This document shows positions 1 through 13,461 of a stretch of 64,000 nucleotides of DNA, piece by piece. How positions within the stretch are numbered: the stretch's first letter is position 1; each line of letters begins with the position of its first letter. The notes under the pieces were generated by a model, which was given only the letters and a program-made list of their open reading frames with translations, did no database searches and was not told the DNA's origin. The position numbers were made by a program, and so were the translations under genes. The stretch comes from Salvia splendens. Lineage: Eukaryota; Streptophyta; Magnoliopsida; Lamiales; Lamiaceae. The stretch covers positions 248,001 to 312,000 of the forward strand of contig NC_056049.1 in the NCBI RefSeq assembly GCF_004379255.2. The letters are read 5' to 3'.

Positions 1-62
1 ACAGCCATGTATTATTCAATGTTCTGAATACTATCAAAGTATCAATAAGTAACCAAATATAC

Positions 63-1117
63 CTATAGGGGCACCAAATGCACCAGGGGGCAATTCATCA
101 AATTCCACACCAAGAATTGGTCCATCTTCCCTCAAAGGCTCTCCCAACTGTGCCTCTATACATGCAATCACTCTACGCTCCATGATTGATCGAGGTGGCT
201 CATAATACCTAGTAGGCGCCATAGGCATACCATCTCCAGCATTATACTGACTTGAACCTGACCCAGAGCCAGAGCCAGAGCCAGAGGCAGATCCAGAACC
301 AGAGACATGTCCACTGCCAGGTTCAGCTGTCATCAGTTCCTCTCTGGGGGGCTCGATGAATCCCTTCCTTCCAACAGGTCCAGGAGTGTGTGGTTTCATG
401 GTTACCACACCCACCGACTCCTTCTTATCCTTCAATCTCCTATGACAGAACCACATTTGCAACTGCCTATCCGTTAAACTTAGTTTCTCTGACAGTTCAG
501 CACGGGTTGCCTCAGAGGGGTATGTCTCCACTGCATAAAAGAGCCATAAGAGCCAATACCATCACTCACAAGTAGAATTTAATCAGAATACAGCCAGCAA
601 TTTCTTTATATCCATGCTCCAAACCAATGCAAACATTCAATCGACAACAACACCTTGGTTTCAGAACTTGCAAGAAACTCAGCAATTTAACAACCTCAAG
701 TCTTTATCACTTAGTCCAATGTTTTTTTTCAAAAATCAATCTACGAAAGAAGGAAAAAAAGAACCATACAGATGCCACGCATCTTCTAACAAAATGTCTG
801 AAAAACAAATTACTAATAACAACACTAATCATATTAGCATACATAAACATCCTAGCATAACCAAAATAAAACTTACTTACCCAGGAAAAAAAAATCATCT
901 TTAGAATTTAAAAAAAAACAAAGAGAGAGAAACACACGAATTGCATCGCAGAACAACATCCACATGACCGGGGGAAAAAGGACAACATACTGGCATAGGT
1001 TTTCTCGAGCATTTCCAGCTGAAACGGCGTCTTCATCTGGCGCTTGGGCCGCTTAGACCCCTCCAGCGGGCTATGATTCATGATCCTATTGATCTCCCCC
1101 TCGGAACCAGCATCCAT
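63..1117 (-). CDS. RLT1: RLT-type homeobox-DDT chromatin remodelling protein, 5' end only (2 exons visible)
   Basis: Exon 1 runs 1117-991 and exon 2 530-63; the first exon ends GCCA|GTATGT, the second begins TGCAG|TGGAG, and a donor G|GTATAT closes exon 2 at 63, so the gene continues off the left edge. Spliced, the start reads as a homeodomain: KRPKRQMKTPFQLEMLEKTY near residue 22, then third helix QMWFCHRRLK. A Gly-Ser repeat (a run of SG dipeptides) and the motif GAPIG follow. This matches the N terminus of plant RINGLET proteins (RLT1/RLT2), which pair a homeodomain with DDT and WSD domains and act in the nucleus with ISWI remodellers to restrain flowering. The DDT and WSD parts are outside the window. 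The family assignment is firm; RLT1 rather than RLT2 rests on neighbouring genes and is an inference. Confidence 0.85.
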
Positions 1118-2625
1118 TAGAGATCAATCGGCAACCACAAACTCTAAAAATCAAAATTCGGCCCCTCAAAAGCTAGGGTTCCAACAAGGCCAATAAAAAT
1201 CCTTCCCCTCCCTATCTCGGCAGGAAAGAATACAAAACAAAATAAAAAGGCGAGGAATTTGACGCGAGTGTGAAGTCCATGTAATATAACAACACAAAAA
1301 AATAGAAACACGGTGTATAAAATATATAGAGACAGGTGTGATTGCGAATCCAATAGATGAATACGAAATTTGTAGATAGAGAGAGAGAAAGAAACGAGGA
1401 GATTTGGAGATCCAGAGACGAATTATTAATAAAAACCAATAATAAAGCGAAGAAATTAAATCCACCAACAACACATAAACAACAGTAGCGGCAGTAATAG
1501 TCTAGCTCCATCTCGGTTCTATCAAAATCCATCTTTTCTCCAAATGCGTTAAATATTTTTATTTTCGAGGGGCTTTTATTCGATTGTTTTTCTTTGGGGG
1601 TAATATATGTGCATTAAAAGCTGGGGACTTGGATTTATGATTCTGGGTGTTTTTGGTATTTTGGGACTTCCTTCACTTTTAATCTTTTGTTTTCTAGTCC
1701 GCAAATCTGAATATCAAGATATGGGCTTTGTTAGCTAAATGGCCATATATTGGGCCGGGTTTACATTTGATCCGGGTCAGGAACTTGAATCCAGTTGTGG
1801 ACGGCTGCAATTCATTTGTTTTAAATGGGATATATTCTAGTAGTGAAAACTGGTTTCTTAGACTAGCTAAATTTCATTTATTTCCTTTATTTATTGTCAA
1901 TATGGTAGAAATGAAATACCGCATTATTCTTATTGATAAATTGTTTTTTTTATTGTATATAATTTCCTTGGAAATATGTAACATTACAGAATAAATACCA
2001 CTACTATTATCTTTACATAGGCATAACTTACATAGCTGTGTGCCTGTGTTAAATTTTCTATTCTGACATTTGCTATGCTCAGTATATCAATGTTTTGGAG
2101 ACAACAAAAAAAAATTGAAGTTAGTTTTGCACTACTGTAATTACACCACGCACAATTTCAAATGATGTGTTCCAATTGCAAAATGAGGAAAGGTTCATTC
2201 ATTACCTGATAACTCAATTATTTACAATAATCATCCCAGAAACTCACACGAGAATGCTCAGATCAGTGTGAGAGAATGCTCAAATTAGTGTGAGAACGAG
2301 AACGAGAACGAGAACAAGAACAAGAACAATAACAAGAAATTAAAATGAAAAACCCCTTCCAGTAGTCTGTTCCCACGAAAATAGACTATTCACAAATTCC
2401 ATCCTCGACTTTCTAATAACAATTAAGCTCAGGGCTTCTGATCACAATGTTGACCGCGCCACGAGTCATATTATTAACCGGAAATACATACGACAGTTGA
2501 AAGTAGAATAAATGAAGATTAATAGACTCATTTCACAACGCCAAAAGACGTTCTCAGGCAGCCAGTTTGTTGTCGGATATATATAGTATTACAACTTCAC
2601 CTGAGACTTCTTCTGCGTCCAGCAC
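1118..2625. other. Intergenic region between RLT 5' end and TPT 3' end
   Basis: No coding region seen. It should hold the 5' UTR and promoter of the RLT gene (GA/CT-rich tract around 1378-1394, usual for plant leaders) and, at its right end, the 3' UTR of the translocator. Predicted ORFs here are short and have no family features. Confidence 0.6.
2292..2336. repeat. GAGAAC/AAGAAC hexanucleotide microsatellite
   Basis: About seven units of a six-base repeat (GAGAAC grading into AAGAAC/AATAAC) lie in the spacer or 3' UTR downstream of the translocator gene. Confidence 0.85.
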
Positions 2626-5442
2626 CTATGCCGCTTTCCCTTGCTGCATAGAACAAAGCAACAAACTCGTCACGCCAACGTAAAAGACCATGTAAATCAA
2701 ACAAGAAAGAACACCTAAACTTTCTTCCTGGTAATCAAGATGCCATCAGATCTTAGATATAGCTCATAATAGTAGGAAGATGATTATTGATTCGTGGTGT
2801 GCTTTTCGTTTAATTTCAGCAGGCCATGCAGCATAGCTTAAGTTATTGTGATTGTAAACGGATTTATAATTGGTCTTACTCGTTTCTCCTCTTCCATCTT
2901 AGCCTTTATGAAAGAGTACATAGCAACTCCAGCAATGGCAATGGAAGTACCAATACCAGTTTGTAGTGAAATCTTGTTACCTGAGATCAAAGATTTCATA
3001 ATAAATCTCTTGCTGTGCCATTACATTCATCATCCATGTTGCATATAAAATTGCCAAAAATTGTAGAAGAATTTACCAAAGACCAAGATTGAGAAGCCAA
3101 TCACGAAAACACGTTTCAACACATTCCCAACTGCATGGGTTAGAGGTGCCACTCTCTCAAGGGTGTTGGTTGCCAGCTGAGAGTATAAAAAGATTAGGTT
3201 GTAAGATGCCGAGCTTGAAAAGGAATAGACCATTGCCACGTAATTGGGCAGCAACACTTATAATTTGTTATAGGTAGCTAAGATGCAATAATTAATTTTA
3301 ATTAGAAAACTGTATCTCTAGTAGAGGCATTAGTTAGAATTATATATAACAAGTTAATAACTTAAGAGCTCAAGTATTTACCTGATTGTAGAGGTGGTAA
3401 AACATTCCAACCCAGAAAAGATCCGTGATGAACTTTGTCAAACCCACTTTTGCAATTGCATCATTGAAACCCGACTTGAGCAATTGAGGTCCCTCAATCT
3501 GTTTGGTGCATGAGAACATGAGTGAGGAATCCAATTAAGAAGAAATAAGTAGTGCAGAAATATATGGAGAGAGAGAGAGAGAGTGACAAAAACATACAAT
3601 AATCGCGGGAGGGAGGCAGACGATAAGGGCAATGATTGAAATGTAGGCATACAAGTTCGTGCTATCCATATCAGTCTGCATAGAGAATTGATCAGATAAA
3701 GATGAGACATACTAGAGAAGATAGTGATCCAGTTGAAATTCAGGTAAAAAGGAGAACACTTGACCATAGCTTTCTTTGAGTATATGCTCCTGTAAGTGAA
3801 GGAGATGTTGGAAATCATTGCACTAATGAAGCCCAACCAGTTGAAGGACATTTCGGTCAGTGATGCCATCGACACACCTGCAGTTAGTCTGTCAAGTTAA
3901 AACTATGAAACTGGATAGAGGAAAATGGCCTAGCTTATACTTGTATATCAATGCCCACATGCAACCATACTTATAGTCATGTACTGTAAGTGACAACCAT
4001 GTCCAGCACTAGGATGAAATAAATCATATTATTAGATCCATCAAAGTTATTTTGGAGTGTAGCCATGAATATTTTGCTTGCTCCAATATTTACAAGTGCA
4101 AAAAATCTTAACTTGGCACTTCATAAGGTGAAAGTGGAACTTACCAAGAACAACTGGTGCCAAAGACAGCCATAACGTCAAAGGTATCTGTTGTCCAAGA
4201 ATGAACTGTGAAGCCGCAGCATTGAAGAAAGGCTCCAGGGCTGATCCAAAGTTAAAGAAAACGACAAGCCAAATGAGTATCGCTCTAAGAAAAAAAAGCT
4301 TCAGTCCAAATAACAGATGATCACCTTTAATAGTGTGAGTGAACGAGACTGCAACGGCAGCAAAAGAGACGTTACTAGTTACGTGGCCTAGTGCATGGCA
4401 TACAGCGACAGGGATGAGCAACTTCAAGAGGTTCCCGTCAATTGGCTAGGCACATACCAAGAAGAAGAAGAAAAAAGCAGAACAATGATCAATGTCGATA
4501 ACATACAATTACCAAGTGCATTATAACACAAGTATGAGATCACCAGCTATTGTACATTAACGAGTATGGACCATAAAAATCAGATTCTCAATCTCCATTA
4601 TACAACTACTAGCCATCTCATAAATTAGACTTTTTTATGGTGGCGATCACTCAAAAGAATTAAAGTTCATATATACTAGTAAATGTTAGTACATTATACC
4701 TACAACTATAGATAATGGGGCTAAGAGCTGACGAGGCACTTACAGCGCGCTTAGGGAGGCCAACAGCCCAGGATACGAGACAGTAGACAACACCAACAAA
4801 CAAATGTATAACTGATACAAAACTGCAGCAAAAATTGACTAATTACAAAGCTAGATTTTGGGTAATTGTGACTCAAATCAAAATTATACAAAATGCTTAC
4901 TATGGATAGGGGAAGTAATTGTAGATCTTCTTGTTGAGAATGTTGAATATGACGTTCAGGAAGTACCTACAAAAATGGAATTGTTCATTCAGAAATTCCC
5001 ATTAACAGGCGAGATGAATAAAGTTAGGAGAGGTACCACATGAAGAAGAAAAATCCGGTGACGAGCGCCGGATATTTCTCTAAGAACCCGACCTTAGCTC
5101 CCCTGTGAAGAAGAAATGCATTGAGGATACGAAACGGCGTCGTGTTAGCGTTTCTCGTGAAAAAATTAATATCGAAACGTGATCTCACCCGGCGGAGTCG
5201 CTGCCCTCCGCAGTGGCGGAGCACGGGCGGATGCTCCCTCTCTTCATTTCCGGAACAGTGGCGCTGACCGGTGAAGCTTCGAGCAGTATTGCCGGCCGGA
5301 GCTGCCTTCCCCATATCAAGTTCCCGCCGTCGCTCAATCTTCCTGTGAGCTTGGTGGCGGGGAGAGTGCAGTTTCCAGTGAGTCGCTTCAGGGGAAGAGC
5401 CAGGCCGCGAATGGGGGCGCCGGTGAGTACGCGAGACTCCAT
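2626..5442 (-). CDS. TPT: Chloroplast triose-phosphate/phosphate translocator (12 exons, 402 aa)
   Basis: It exchanges stromal triose phosphate for cytosolic phosphate across the inner plastid envelope, the main carbon export route in the light. Exons by eye: 5442-5189, 5102-5037, 4966-4901, 4822-4744, 4445-4325, 4240-4145, 3877-3765, 3675-3598, 3498-3382, 3176-3077, 2980-2880 and 2643-2626. All introns are GT..AG and the exons sum to 1209 nt in one frame. Exon 1 encodes a Ser/Arg-rich transit peptide (from [10 protein letters not shown]). The mature part carries family signatures such as [44 protein letters not shown] and [11 protein letters not shown], with several hydrophobic membrane spans. 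The last exon is only 18 nt and gives the ending QGKAA. Length is typical for the family. TPT is favoured over the paralogous PPT, GPT and XPT because of these motifs. Confidence 0.95.
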
Positions 5443-7230
5443 TTTTTACTGCAAAGAGAAGTAGAATGGGGAGAGTGATTGAGAGTTTTTTGGGCAGAGC
5501 TAAGAATAAATTGAAGGTTAATGTACACCAGGGGAGTGGCGATCGAGGATGAGTGGATGCAATCGGCTAAAGAAATCGACGGTTCGCATTAATTGAAAGT
5601 TTAATCCAAGGGACTAAAATCTACCGCGGATTATTTTCAAAAGGTTCAGTCGCAAACAGGTGGAGCGGCATGGTTAGGGGAAAGTCGTGCTCGAGCCGCA
5701 CCTCTCAAGACTTATGTGTGCTACAGACAATTAACTTCAACCATATTTTTACAAAACAAGGCAACTGTAATTCAAATTCGAAATATACAAACCTACATTA
5801 ATCAATATTTAGAATTTCAATTCAATTTACATCATATTATTCACATCACCACTCACTATTTGGTGAATAACTTTTATTGAATTGATCTTAAATAAACATA
5901 TATTTCAAAATAATGAAACTCGACATAGGTGACTCATAACCACTTCACAAGGAAGACATTTTATGTAGCTGATTCTTGTGAAATCAATTACAACAAAATA
6001 AAATATATACGAATAAAAAGGGACAGTTGAAATTCCTATTATACCCTTTTTGGAAAGAGATGTGTAATAGCTGTATTTACCTTTTTTTATTATTAATTGT
6101 TAGTGTATTTTTAATAACATTGTGCAGATTCTAAACAAAGAGAGAGAGGGAGACAGTTTAGACAGAGGCAGACAAATATCACTGGGCAAAAAAGCTTCTC
6201 AAAGAAGATTAAACATTTATATAAACAAACCATTAACTGAAGTGTAAATGTGCATTGTTGTGGACTGATTTTTTTATTTTTGATTGCAGCACTGCAGAGC
6301 TCTTGGAATCAGGCGATAGCTCCGGCGGCGGCGGCTAGGCAGTGCATGCGATAGCTCCGATTTCCCTGCGTCAAATCCGTCCTTCGCGTCCTCTCAGCCT
6401 CCCTAACATGGCATCTCCAGCCACCACTTCAAAGATCCGATCTTTATCCACCGGAGAAGAAGAACATCAAAGGAAAGAGAAAGAGAGCTGACGCCGGCGA
6501 AGAGGCTGTGCAGGCGGGATTGAGGAGGAGGTGGTGGCAATGCGGTTGTTCAAGAAAAATGAATGCAGGCGCTCCGGAGAGCAGGAAGCGGGGGAGGCGG
6601 TGCAGAAATTGTGGCGTCTGGAATGCCCGACGGGAAAGAGAGGAATTGGAAGTTGTCCAATGACCGACCCATCTGCTGGTGGTGGGGCCGCCGCTGACGG
6701 CAGCGCTGAGTTTGAAGTGTGGTTTGGTGTGGTGGCGGAAGGCGGCGAGGCTGGCGGGAAGCGGGCGGAGAGGCGGCACAGGTGAGATGATTGACAAACA
6801 CAGATTTTACATGTTCTTAAGGACTAGATTTGACTTGTTTTAAATGTCAATCATGCAAATTATGTTATTAAATTACATATGTTATACATTTGGTATTTTT
6901 GACGTGTTTGTTGATAAATGATAGAAAAAGATAGAAAAATGTGAAAAAAGGCCAAAGTGCAGCAGCCTCTGTTCGAGCCCATTCTTCCAGCGATTTTGAA
7001 CTCCATTCAGTGCTTACTGCATTCCATTCTCTTCGTCTTCGAAAGAGCTTCGCGTGGATATCTTGCATGTCTCAATCGGAGTTCTGTGGAGAAAGTTATG
7101 ACAATTCTACGAACGTTGCGCAGTGCAGTCAAAGCTGACGGGAATTTAATCGGAAATTCACGGAAGAAAATAAATTATTATATTGCGAAGCCAAATCTCT
7201 CCTATTTCTTGTAGGGCACGAAATTTATCA
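5443..7230. other. Intergenic region with an unrecognised GC-rich island (about 6290-7214)
   Basis: The left part should be the TPT promoter/5' UTR. From about 6290 to 6800 the base composition becomes GC-rich in contrast to AT-rich flanks, with short open frames on both strands (for example 6531-6785 plus and 6444-6797 minus). A 27-codon frame starts at 6408. A further frame at 6957-7214 (plus) has a hydrophobic stretch near EPILPAILNSIQCLLHSI. I recognise none of them. They could be exons of a small unannotated gene, a gene relic or an RNA locus. Confidence 0.35.
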
Positions 7231-7239
7231 AAAATAAAC

Positions 7240-8190
7240 CTTTTTCAGCCTATAAATAACTCTGAACCTAATTCATAATCTTTATCTCAGAGCCTCCAAT
7301 CATTCTCTCTCTCTACACTTCTTCCATTTCATATTCCACCCTTAAATTCATTCATCTTCTATTGGAGCGGAGTTCTACAGATCCAGGCAAGAGAAGACTG
7401 AAGATTGAAGATTCAACCTTGGGTTTTATCAATTTCTTTCATGTCTCGTACTTTATTTGTAGTTTTTACTTGTCTATGAGTTAAACATCAATTGTAGAAT
7501 TTTTTATCAAGATATTCGATTGATTTTCCTTGTTAGCTCTTGTAGTTATTCGATTTATCCTTGCACTTTCTATATTCAATTGATTAGCTACCTCTTGAAT
7601 ACATGTTAGAGTTGATTAGAGTACTCGGGACATGAAATAGTTGGCTTGGAAAATGGCTAATTCACACTTTAATTCAATAGAACTCGGGAGAGTTGAGGTT
7701 TCACGTGAGGTCATTGGTCTTAACGATCTTTTAGGAGTTAGATGTTAGAGATTTAAATGGGACTTTGATTTCAACACCTAATCTACGGATTTCTCACCTC
7801 GGGAGAGGGTTTAATCCAGTTAAGTGACCGACTTAATAACTCTAGAGACCGTAATTCAAGAAAGTCGATTGTGTTTTGGATCCTAATATTCTACATTCCT
7901 ATGCCTGCTTTGTATCATTGTTTATATGCTTTCTTTTTATTTGTTTATTTATTTTTCAGTCTAGTTTAATAAAATCAAATAAAAAAAAACATTTGTGTCT
8001 TTAAATAGTATATGATGCTTAGTATATGATAGTCAGTTGCAATCTTATTCCATGTGTTCGATATCCCGGTACTGACCTTTAGCTATACTAGATCTACCCT
8101 GTAAACTTGCAGGTATTTTTAGTGCTAATAAATAGTGCATCAATGATATCCGCCGGGGAGAGAGAAATGGACGAACAGAGAGGAGAAAGA
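7240..8190 (+). mobile_element. Probable gypsy-type LTR fragment (promoter, leader and LTR end)
   Basis: A TATA-like start (CCTATAAATA at about 7249) is followed by a pyrimidine-rich leader, then long non-coding sequence, and the stretch ends AATAGTGCATCA followed by a short GC-rich CGCCGGGGAG segment. That layout resembles the 3' end of a plant Tat/Athila-type LTR and a degraded primer-binding site. No second LTR is in the window, and the copia element at 8191 interrupts it. The assignment is by resemblance only. Confidence 0.35.
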
Positions 8191-8195
8191 GAGAT

Positions 8196-8583
8196 TGAAA
8201 GTTTTAGAGCAGAAGCGATAAAGTAAAAGGGAACTCATAGCTAAAATAGAATTGCAATGTATTGATAATTCAAAATCTGAAATCATCGAGATGGTTCTCA
8301 ACACTGCTCTATATATAACTACAAGCATAAATAGATAAGGAAGCCTAACAAACTACAGCTAGTGCAACCAATAGAAAATCAACACTGCATTAGATCTCAT
8401 GGACCACATGCCACGCGCTCTTCATTCTTTCCTTTGTTCTGTCTGCAAAGTGGTCCAAGGAGTATATCCTTCCAGCTTATGGGAGATGATGCCACGTCTC
8501 TTGTTTCAGCACTTCCTTTATTGGACTCATTGCTAATGTATGAATCTGCAAGAACATCCTTATTAGCAACACATATATTAACA
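8196..8583 (-). repeat. 3' LTR of copia element 1
   Basis: This 388-bp direct repeat of 13071-13461 begins TGAAAG and ends AACA, and lies next to the GAGAT target copy on its left. It lacks an AAG present in the partner. Confidence 0.93.
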
Positions 8584-11500
8584 CTTCCCCTCAATTCGAG
8601 AGAGGTGCGAGAACAGATTCCCAATTTTTTTCTGAGCCTCGAGAAGAATTGCTGACTCAATGGCTTGGTTAAAATATCCGCAACTTGGTCAATGGATGGA
8701 ACATGTCTAAGATCTATCTCCTTTGCTGCAGCCTTATCTCTAACAAAATGAATATCTAACTCAATGTGTTTGGTTCTTGAATGTAGAACTGGATTAGAGG
8801 CCAAAGCAATTGTGCTTAGATTATCAACCCAAACAATGGGAGATCCTTGAAGTGGAATGCTCAACTCCTTTAATAGAGACTTGATCCCTGTTATTTCACA
8901 GACCACAACAGCTAAACTTCTATACTCCGCCTCAGTACTTGACCGAGATAAGACCTTCTGTTTCTTTGTAGACCAAGACACAAGATTATCCCCAAAATAA
9001 ACACAATATCTGGATGTTGATTTTCTGTCATCAATGTCTGAAGCCCAATCAGAATCTGAAAATCCAGTTAGCTTAAAAGAAGAAGGCTTAATAAGCAGTC
9101 CGTAATCTACAGAGCCACTTAAGTACCTTAAAATGTGTTTTACAGCTTTTCAATGAGTATCCAAAGGATATGCCATAAACTGACTCACCTTGTTAACTGA
9201 GAAACTAAGTTCAGGCCTTGTAATGGTGACGTATTGTAGACCCCCAACTATACTTCTGTATAATTTTCCATCAATAGTAGGCTCTCCTTCCGTCTTGCTT
9301 AGCTTTAAATCAGAAACCATAGGTGTAAGATGTGGCTTAGCATCAGCCATCTTTACTTTGTTTAGTAACTCAGTAATGTAGGCAGCTTGGGAAAGATGTA
9401 GGCCACGAGCAGTTTTTTATACCTCAATCCCAAGAAAATGCTTCACTTCCCCCAAATCTTTTATAGAAAATTTCTTATTCTGTTGATCGACAATTCTTGC
9501 AATTCCAGATTGAGTGTTGCCCGTGATGAGCATGTCATCAACATAAAGAAGAAGATAGATAGTTTCGGACTTGGTCTTGATGAGGAAAAGAGAATGATCA
9601 ACTTTAGACCGGGTAAAACCAAAACCAATCAAGGTAGACTGCATCATGAGAAACCATGATCTAGAAGCCTGTTAAAGACCATATAAAGCTTTATTGAGCT
9701 TACACACCATGCCTGGAGGACCTTGTTCAAACCCAGGGGGCTGCTTCATATAGATTTCTTCATTCAAATCCCCATTAAGAAATGCAGTATTCACATCCAA
9801 GTGTTTAATATCCCATCCATAAGTAACAGCAATACTTAGGATAAGCCTAACTGTATTATGCTTGACAACTGGACTAAAAGTCTCAAGAAAATCAAGACCA
9901 GCTTCTTGAGAAAATCCTTGAGCAACCAATCTAGCTTTATGTCTTGCAATAGAACCATCAGCATGTTTTTTTAGTTTAAACACCCAAGTGCAGCCTATCA
10001 AATTCTTTCCAGGAGGTAAAAAGGTGAGAGACCAAGTCTTGTTTTTAAGTAAAGCCATAAACTCTTCTGTCATAGCACACGTCCAAACTGGAATGGCCAG
10101 AGCAAACTTTGCAGAGCAAGGTATAATAAGGTGAAGTTCATCATGCTCAGTAGAAAAAGTAGCTGCAGTTAAAGCCTTGGGTTTAAAAATTCCATTTTTG
10201 GCTCTAGTGATCATATGGTGTCTGCCGGAGATGATAGGTGGAGATGTAGAGGGTAAGTCATGAGAAATTGAAGGATTAGAATGAGAAGAAGAGGAATCAG
10301 AGATGGCAGGAGAAGAGGGATGAGCAGTATGTGGAGTAGATGAGATATGAGCAGGGAGTGGAGATAAGACATGAGTAGGGGTGGGGAAGATGACTGTGTA
10401 GCTGAAAAAGAATTGAGATCATTGTTTGGAGGAGGTGGAGGAGTCCTAGGTATTGATGAGAAGAGAGTAAAATAAGTATGTGACAAAGTAGATGAATTAG
10501 GGAATGGTGATGATGATGATGATGATTGTGGGGGCATTGATTTATGAGGAAAGATAGACTCATGAAAAGTGATATCCCTAGTTATAATGACCTTCCCAGA
10601 ACAAAGAAGAGCTTTATAGCACTTATGTGAGATACTATAGCCAAGAAACACAGCAACATCAGATCTAAAATCAAGCTTGGATTTGTTTGTAGGTCGTAGG
10701 TGAGGGTAATAGAGACAACCAAAGGATTTGAGTGACAGGTAGTTTAGCTTGTCTTTGTGCAAAAGTTCATATGGAGATTTATAGGACAAGACTTGAGATG
10801 GAATTCTGTTGATAAGATAAACTGCAGTAGCAAAGGCATCATCCCAAAAACCAGAGGAAAGATCTGACTGAGAAAGGAGAGTAAGACCGGTTTCTACAAT
10901 ATATAATATCGGTGTTTTCTTTCCGCTAGGCCATTTTGCTGAGGGGTATATGGACAAGAGACTCGATGATGTATTCCCTCAGAGTTTAAATAATCAGTTA
11001 AACCTCTATATTCACCTCCCTGGTCGCTTTGAAGAGACTTTAGTTTACAAGCAAATTGAGTTTCAGCCAGACATTTGAAGTGTTTGAAAACAGATAATAA
11101 TTCATCTTTAGTTTTAAGGAGATATAGCCAAGTGAAACGGCTATAGTGATCAATGAAATTAACATAGTATCGAAAACCATTTCTGGAAACGATTGGGGCA
11201 GGCCCAGAGATCAGAGTGAATTAGTTCAAGAGGTGCATTATGATGTGAGGAAGAAGGTGAGTAAGAGAGTCTGTGACTCTTGGATATGCAACATGAATGG
11301 CAGACAAAATCAGAACTCGTTGAAGCAAAAGGGATATTACAATCTAATCGAGTTCTTTTGACAATAGGCAAGACACAATGCCCTAGTCTTTGATGCCAAA
11401 GGTCTAAACTATCAGAATGTTTACAAGAAATTTGAAAAACAGCAGGTGAGCAAGCTGAAGCAGAGGCTAACTTGGTCTTGATTGAAGGGGAAAAAGCTGG

Positions 11501-12998
11501 AGAGATGAGAGCCTTGTTGAAGAGGAATTTATAAAGCCCATTATCAAGTGTGCCCTGCAATATTACCTCCTTGGTGTCCTGATCTCTCACAAGGCAAAAG
11601 GAAGGGTGAAATTCAAAAAAGACTCCATTATCTTTGGCAAAATGAGAAACACTTAAGAGATTTTTACAGACTTTGGGCACATGAAGCAAATTACTAAGAT
11701 GGAAAAATCTAGGAGAATGAGAACTAAGATGCGTACTAGAGGCTGGAGTAAGAATAACATCACCAATATGTTCAATGTCAATGCCAAAATCATCACCAAG
11801 GTGTAGAGAATTACCTCCATTGTACTCTGAGGCACTGTTCAGATTATTCAGATCATTAGAAACATGATGAGTCGCTCTAGAATCTGGGTACCAAGATATA
11901 GAGGAGGAAGCATCTGAGTGAGTTTTGGTGTTGAAATCTGAAGGAGATCCATAAGCAGAAGTTCCTCTGATCTGAGCAATATGAGCAGCAGGATGAGAGT
12001 TTCCAAATTGCTGCTGAAAGAGTGGTTGATGCTGCTGATGAGACCATTGAGCATTGTGCTGTGAAGCAAAAGTTTGTATATGCCAACAACGATCTACAGT
12101 GTGGCCAGGTTTTTGACAAAGTTGACACTCCAATATATTCCCATTTCTGCCTCTTCCACCAGATCTACCACCTCTTCTTCTCCCACCTCCAAAAGACCTA
12201 TTTGAAGGGTACATGTTACCTTATGTATTACTTGAGGGGGCTGGAGAAACTTCTCTTCTAAAGGCAGGCATTTGAGTGAGATTCAAAGAGGAAATAGAGC
12301 CATCAACATTTATATGCGAGGAAGAGGATTTTGAGCCTTCCAATCTAGTTTCAAAACTCATCAACAGAGAAGATACTTCCTGCATTGTCCACCCATCTAC
12401 ACGAGCTGAGATTGCCACCATAACAGGATCATATTGAGGTCCTAGGCCATTCAGAGCATACAGAATCTGATCATCCTCTGAAATCTTGCATCCAATAGCT
12501 GCAAGAAGATCACAACAGCGCTTGATTTTTCCCAAATATTCAATTATTGGCAAAGAGTCCTTGATATTTTGAAACTGCATCTTATACTGCATTGCTTTTG
12601 CCTTAGACTGGCTAGCAAAACTGGTCTCCAATGCTTGCCAGATCTGACGGCTTGTGGTTAACCCTACCATGAGTGCAAAGAATGTTCTCCGAGATAGAAG
12701 ACTGCAACCAAGACGCTAGCAGCTGATCTTGCTTCTTCTATGGTGAGTATTCTGGATTTAACTTTATTTTGGATGTTTCTTCTACGACTATCATTCTTTG
12801 TGGACCCACCTGATCTTCAAAGAGAAAGGGCTCTAGATCAAAAGCTCGTATTGTGGACATCAACTGCTGTCTCCACACCAAATAGTTGCTCTCCGTAAGC
12901 TTCACTGCTATCGGATGAGTTTGAGTCAACACTATGACAGAATGAGAAAATGGTGAGATAGCATTTTCCTCACCTCCTGAGTTGTCACTTTCAGCCAT
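8397..12998 (-). pseudogene. Broken gag-pol of copia element 1
   Basis: The gag start is at 12998 (MAESDNSGG). It is interrupted near 12738 with a change of frame, resumes at 12670-12221 (gag core), meets a stop, and continues at 12214 with a zinc knuckle CQLCQKPGHTVDRCW. The pre-integrase and integrase part runs to about 10211 and is itself interrupted near 11159. The reverse transcriptase starts near 10214 in another frame (KARLVAQGF, LDVNTAFLNGDL), stops after KALYGL at 9672, and carries YVDDMLITG at about 9530. RNase H (STEAEYRSLA, HIELDIHFVRDK) is at 8981-8397. At least four stops or frameshifts separate these blocks, so the polyprotein is not expressible as one product. Confidence 0.92.
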
Positions 12999-13058
12999 GA
13001 TTTGGATAATAAAACAAAACAGAAAAGAGGGAGTATACAGAAACTAGGATGAACCTAG

Positions 13059-13070
13059 GCTCTGATACTA
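13059..13070 (-). other. Primer-binding site of copia element 1
   Basis: Directly inside the 5' LTR on the minus strand is TAGTATCAGAGC, one mismatch from the usual initiator tRNA-Met site TGGTATCAGAGC of plant copia elements. Confidence 0.88.
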
Positions 13071-13461
13071 TGAAAGTTTTAGAGCAGAAGCGATAAAGTA
13101 AAAGGAAACCCATAGCTAAAATAGAATTGCAATGCATTGATAATTCAAAATCTGAAATCATCGAGAAGATGGTTCTCAACACTGCTCTATATATAACTAC
13201 AAGCATAAATAGATAAGGAAGCCTAACAAACTACAGCTAGTGCAACCAATAGAAAATCAACACTGCATTAGATCTCATGGACCACATGCCACGCGCTCTT
13301 CATTCTTTCCTTTGTTCTGTCTACAAAGTGGTCCAAGGAGTATATCCTTCCAGCTTATGGGAGATGATGCCACGTCTCTTGTTTCAACACTTCCTTTATT
13401 GGACTCATTGCTAGTGTATGAATCTGCAAGAACATCCTTATTAGCAACACATATGTTAACA
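13071..13461 (-). repeat. 5' LTR of copia element 1
   Basis: This 391-bp repeat is the partner of 8196-8583, about 98 percent identical by eye. It is followed by the second GAGAT copy at 13462-13466. Confidence 0.93.
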
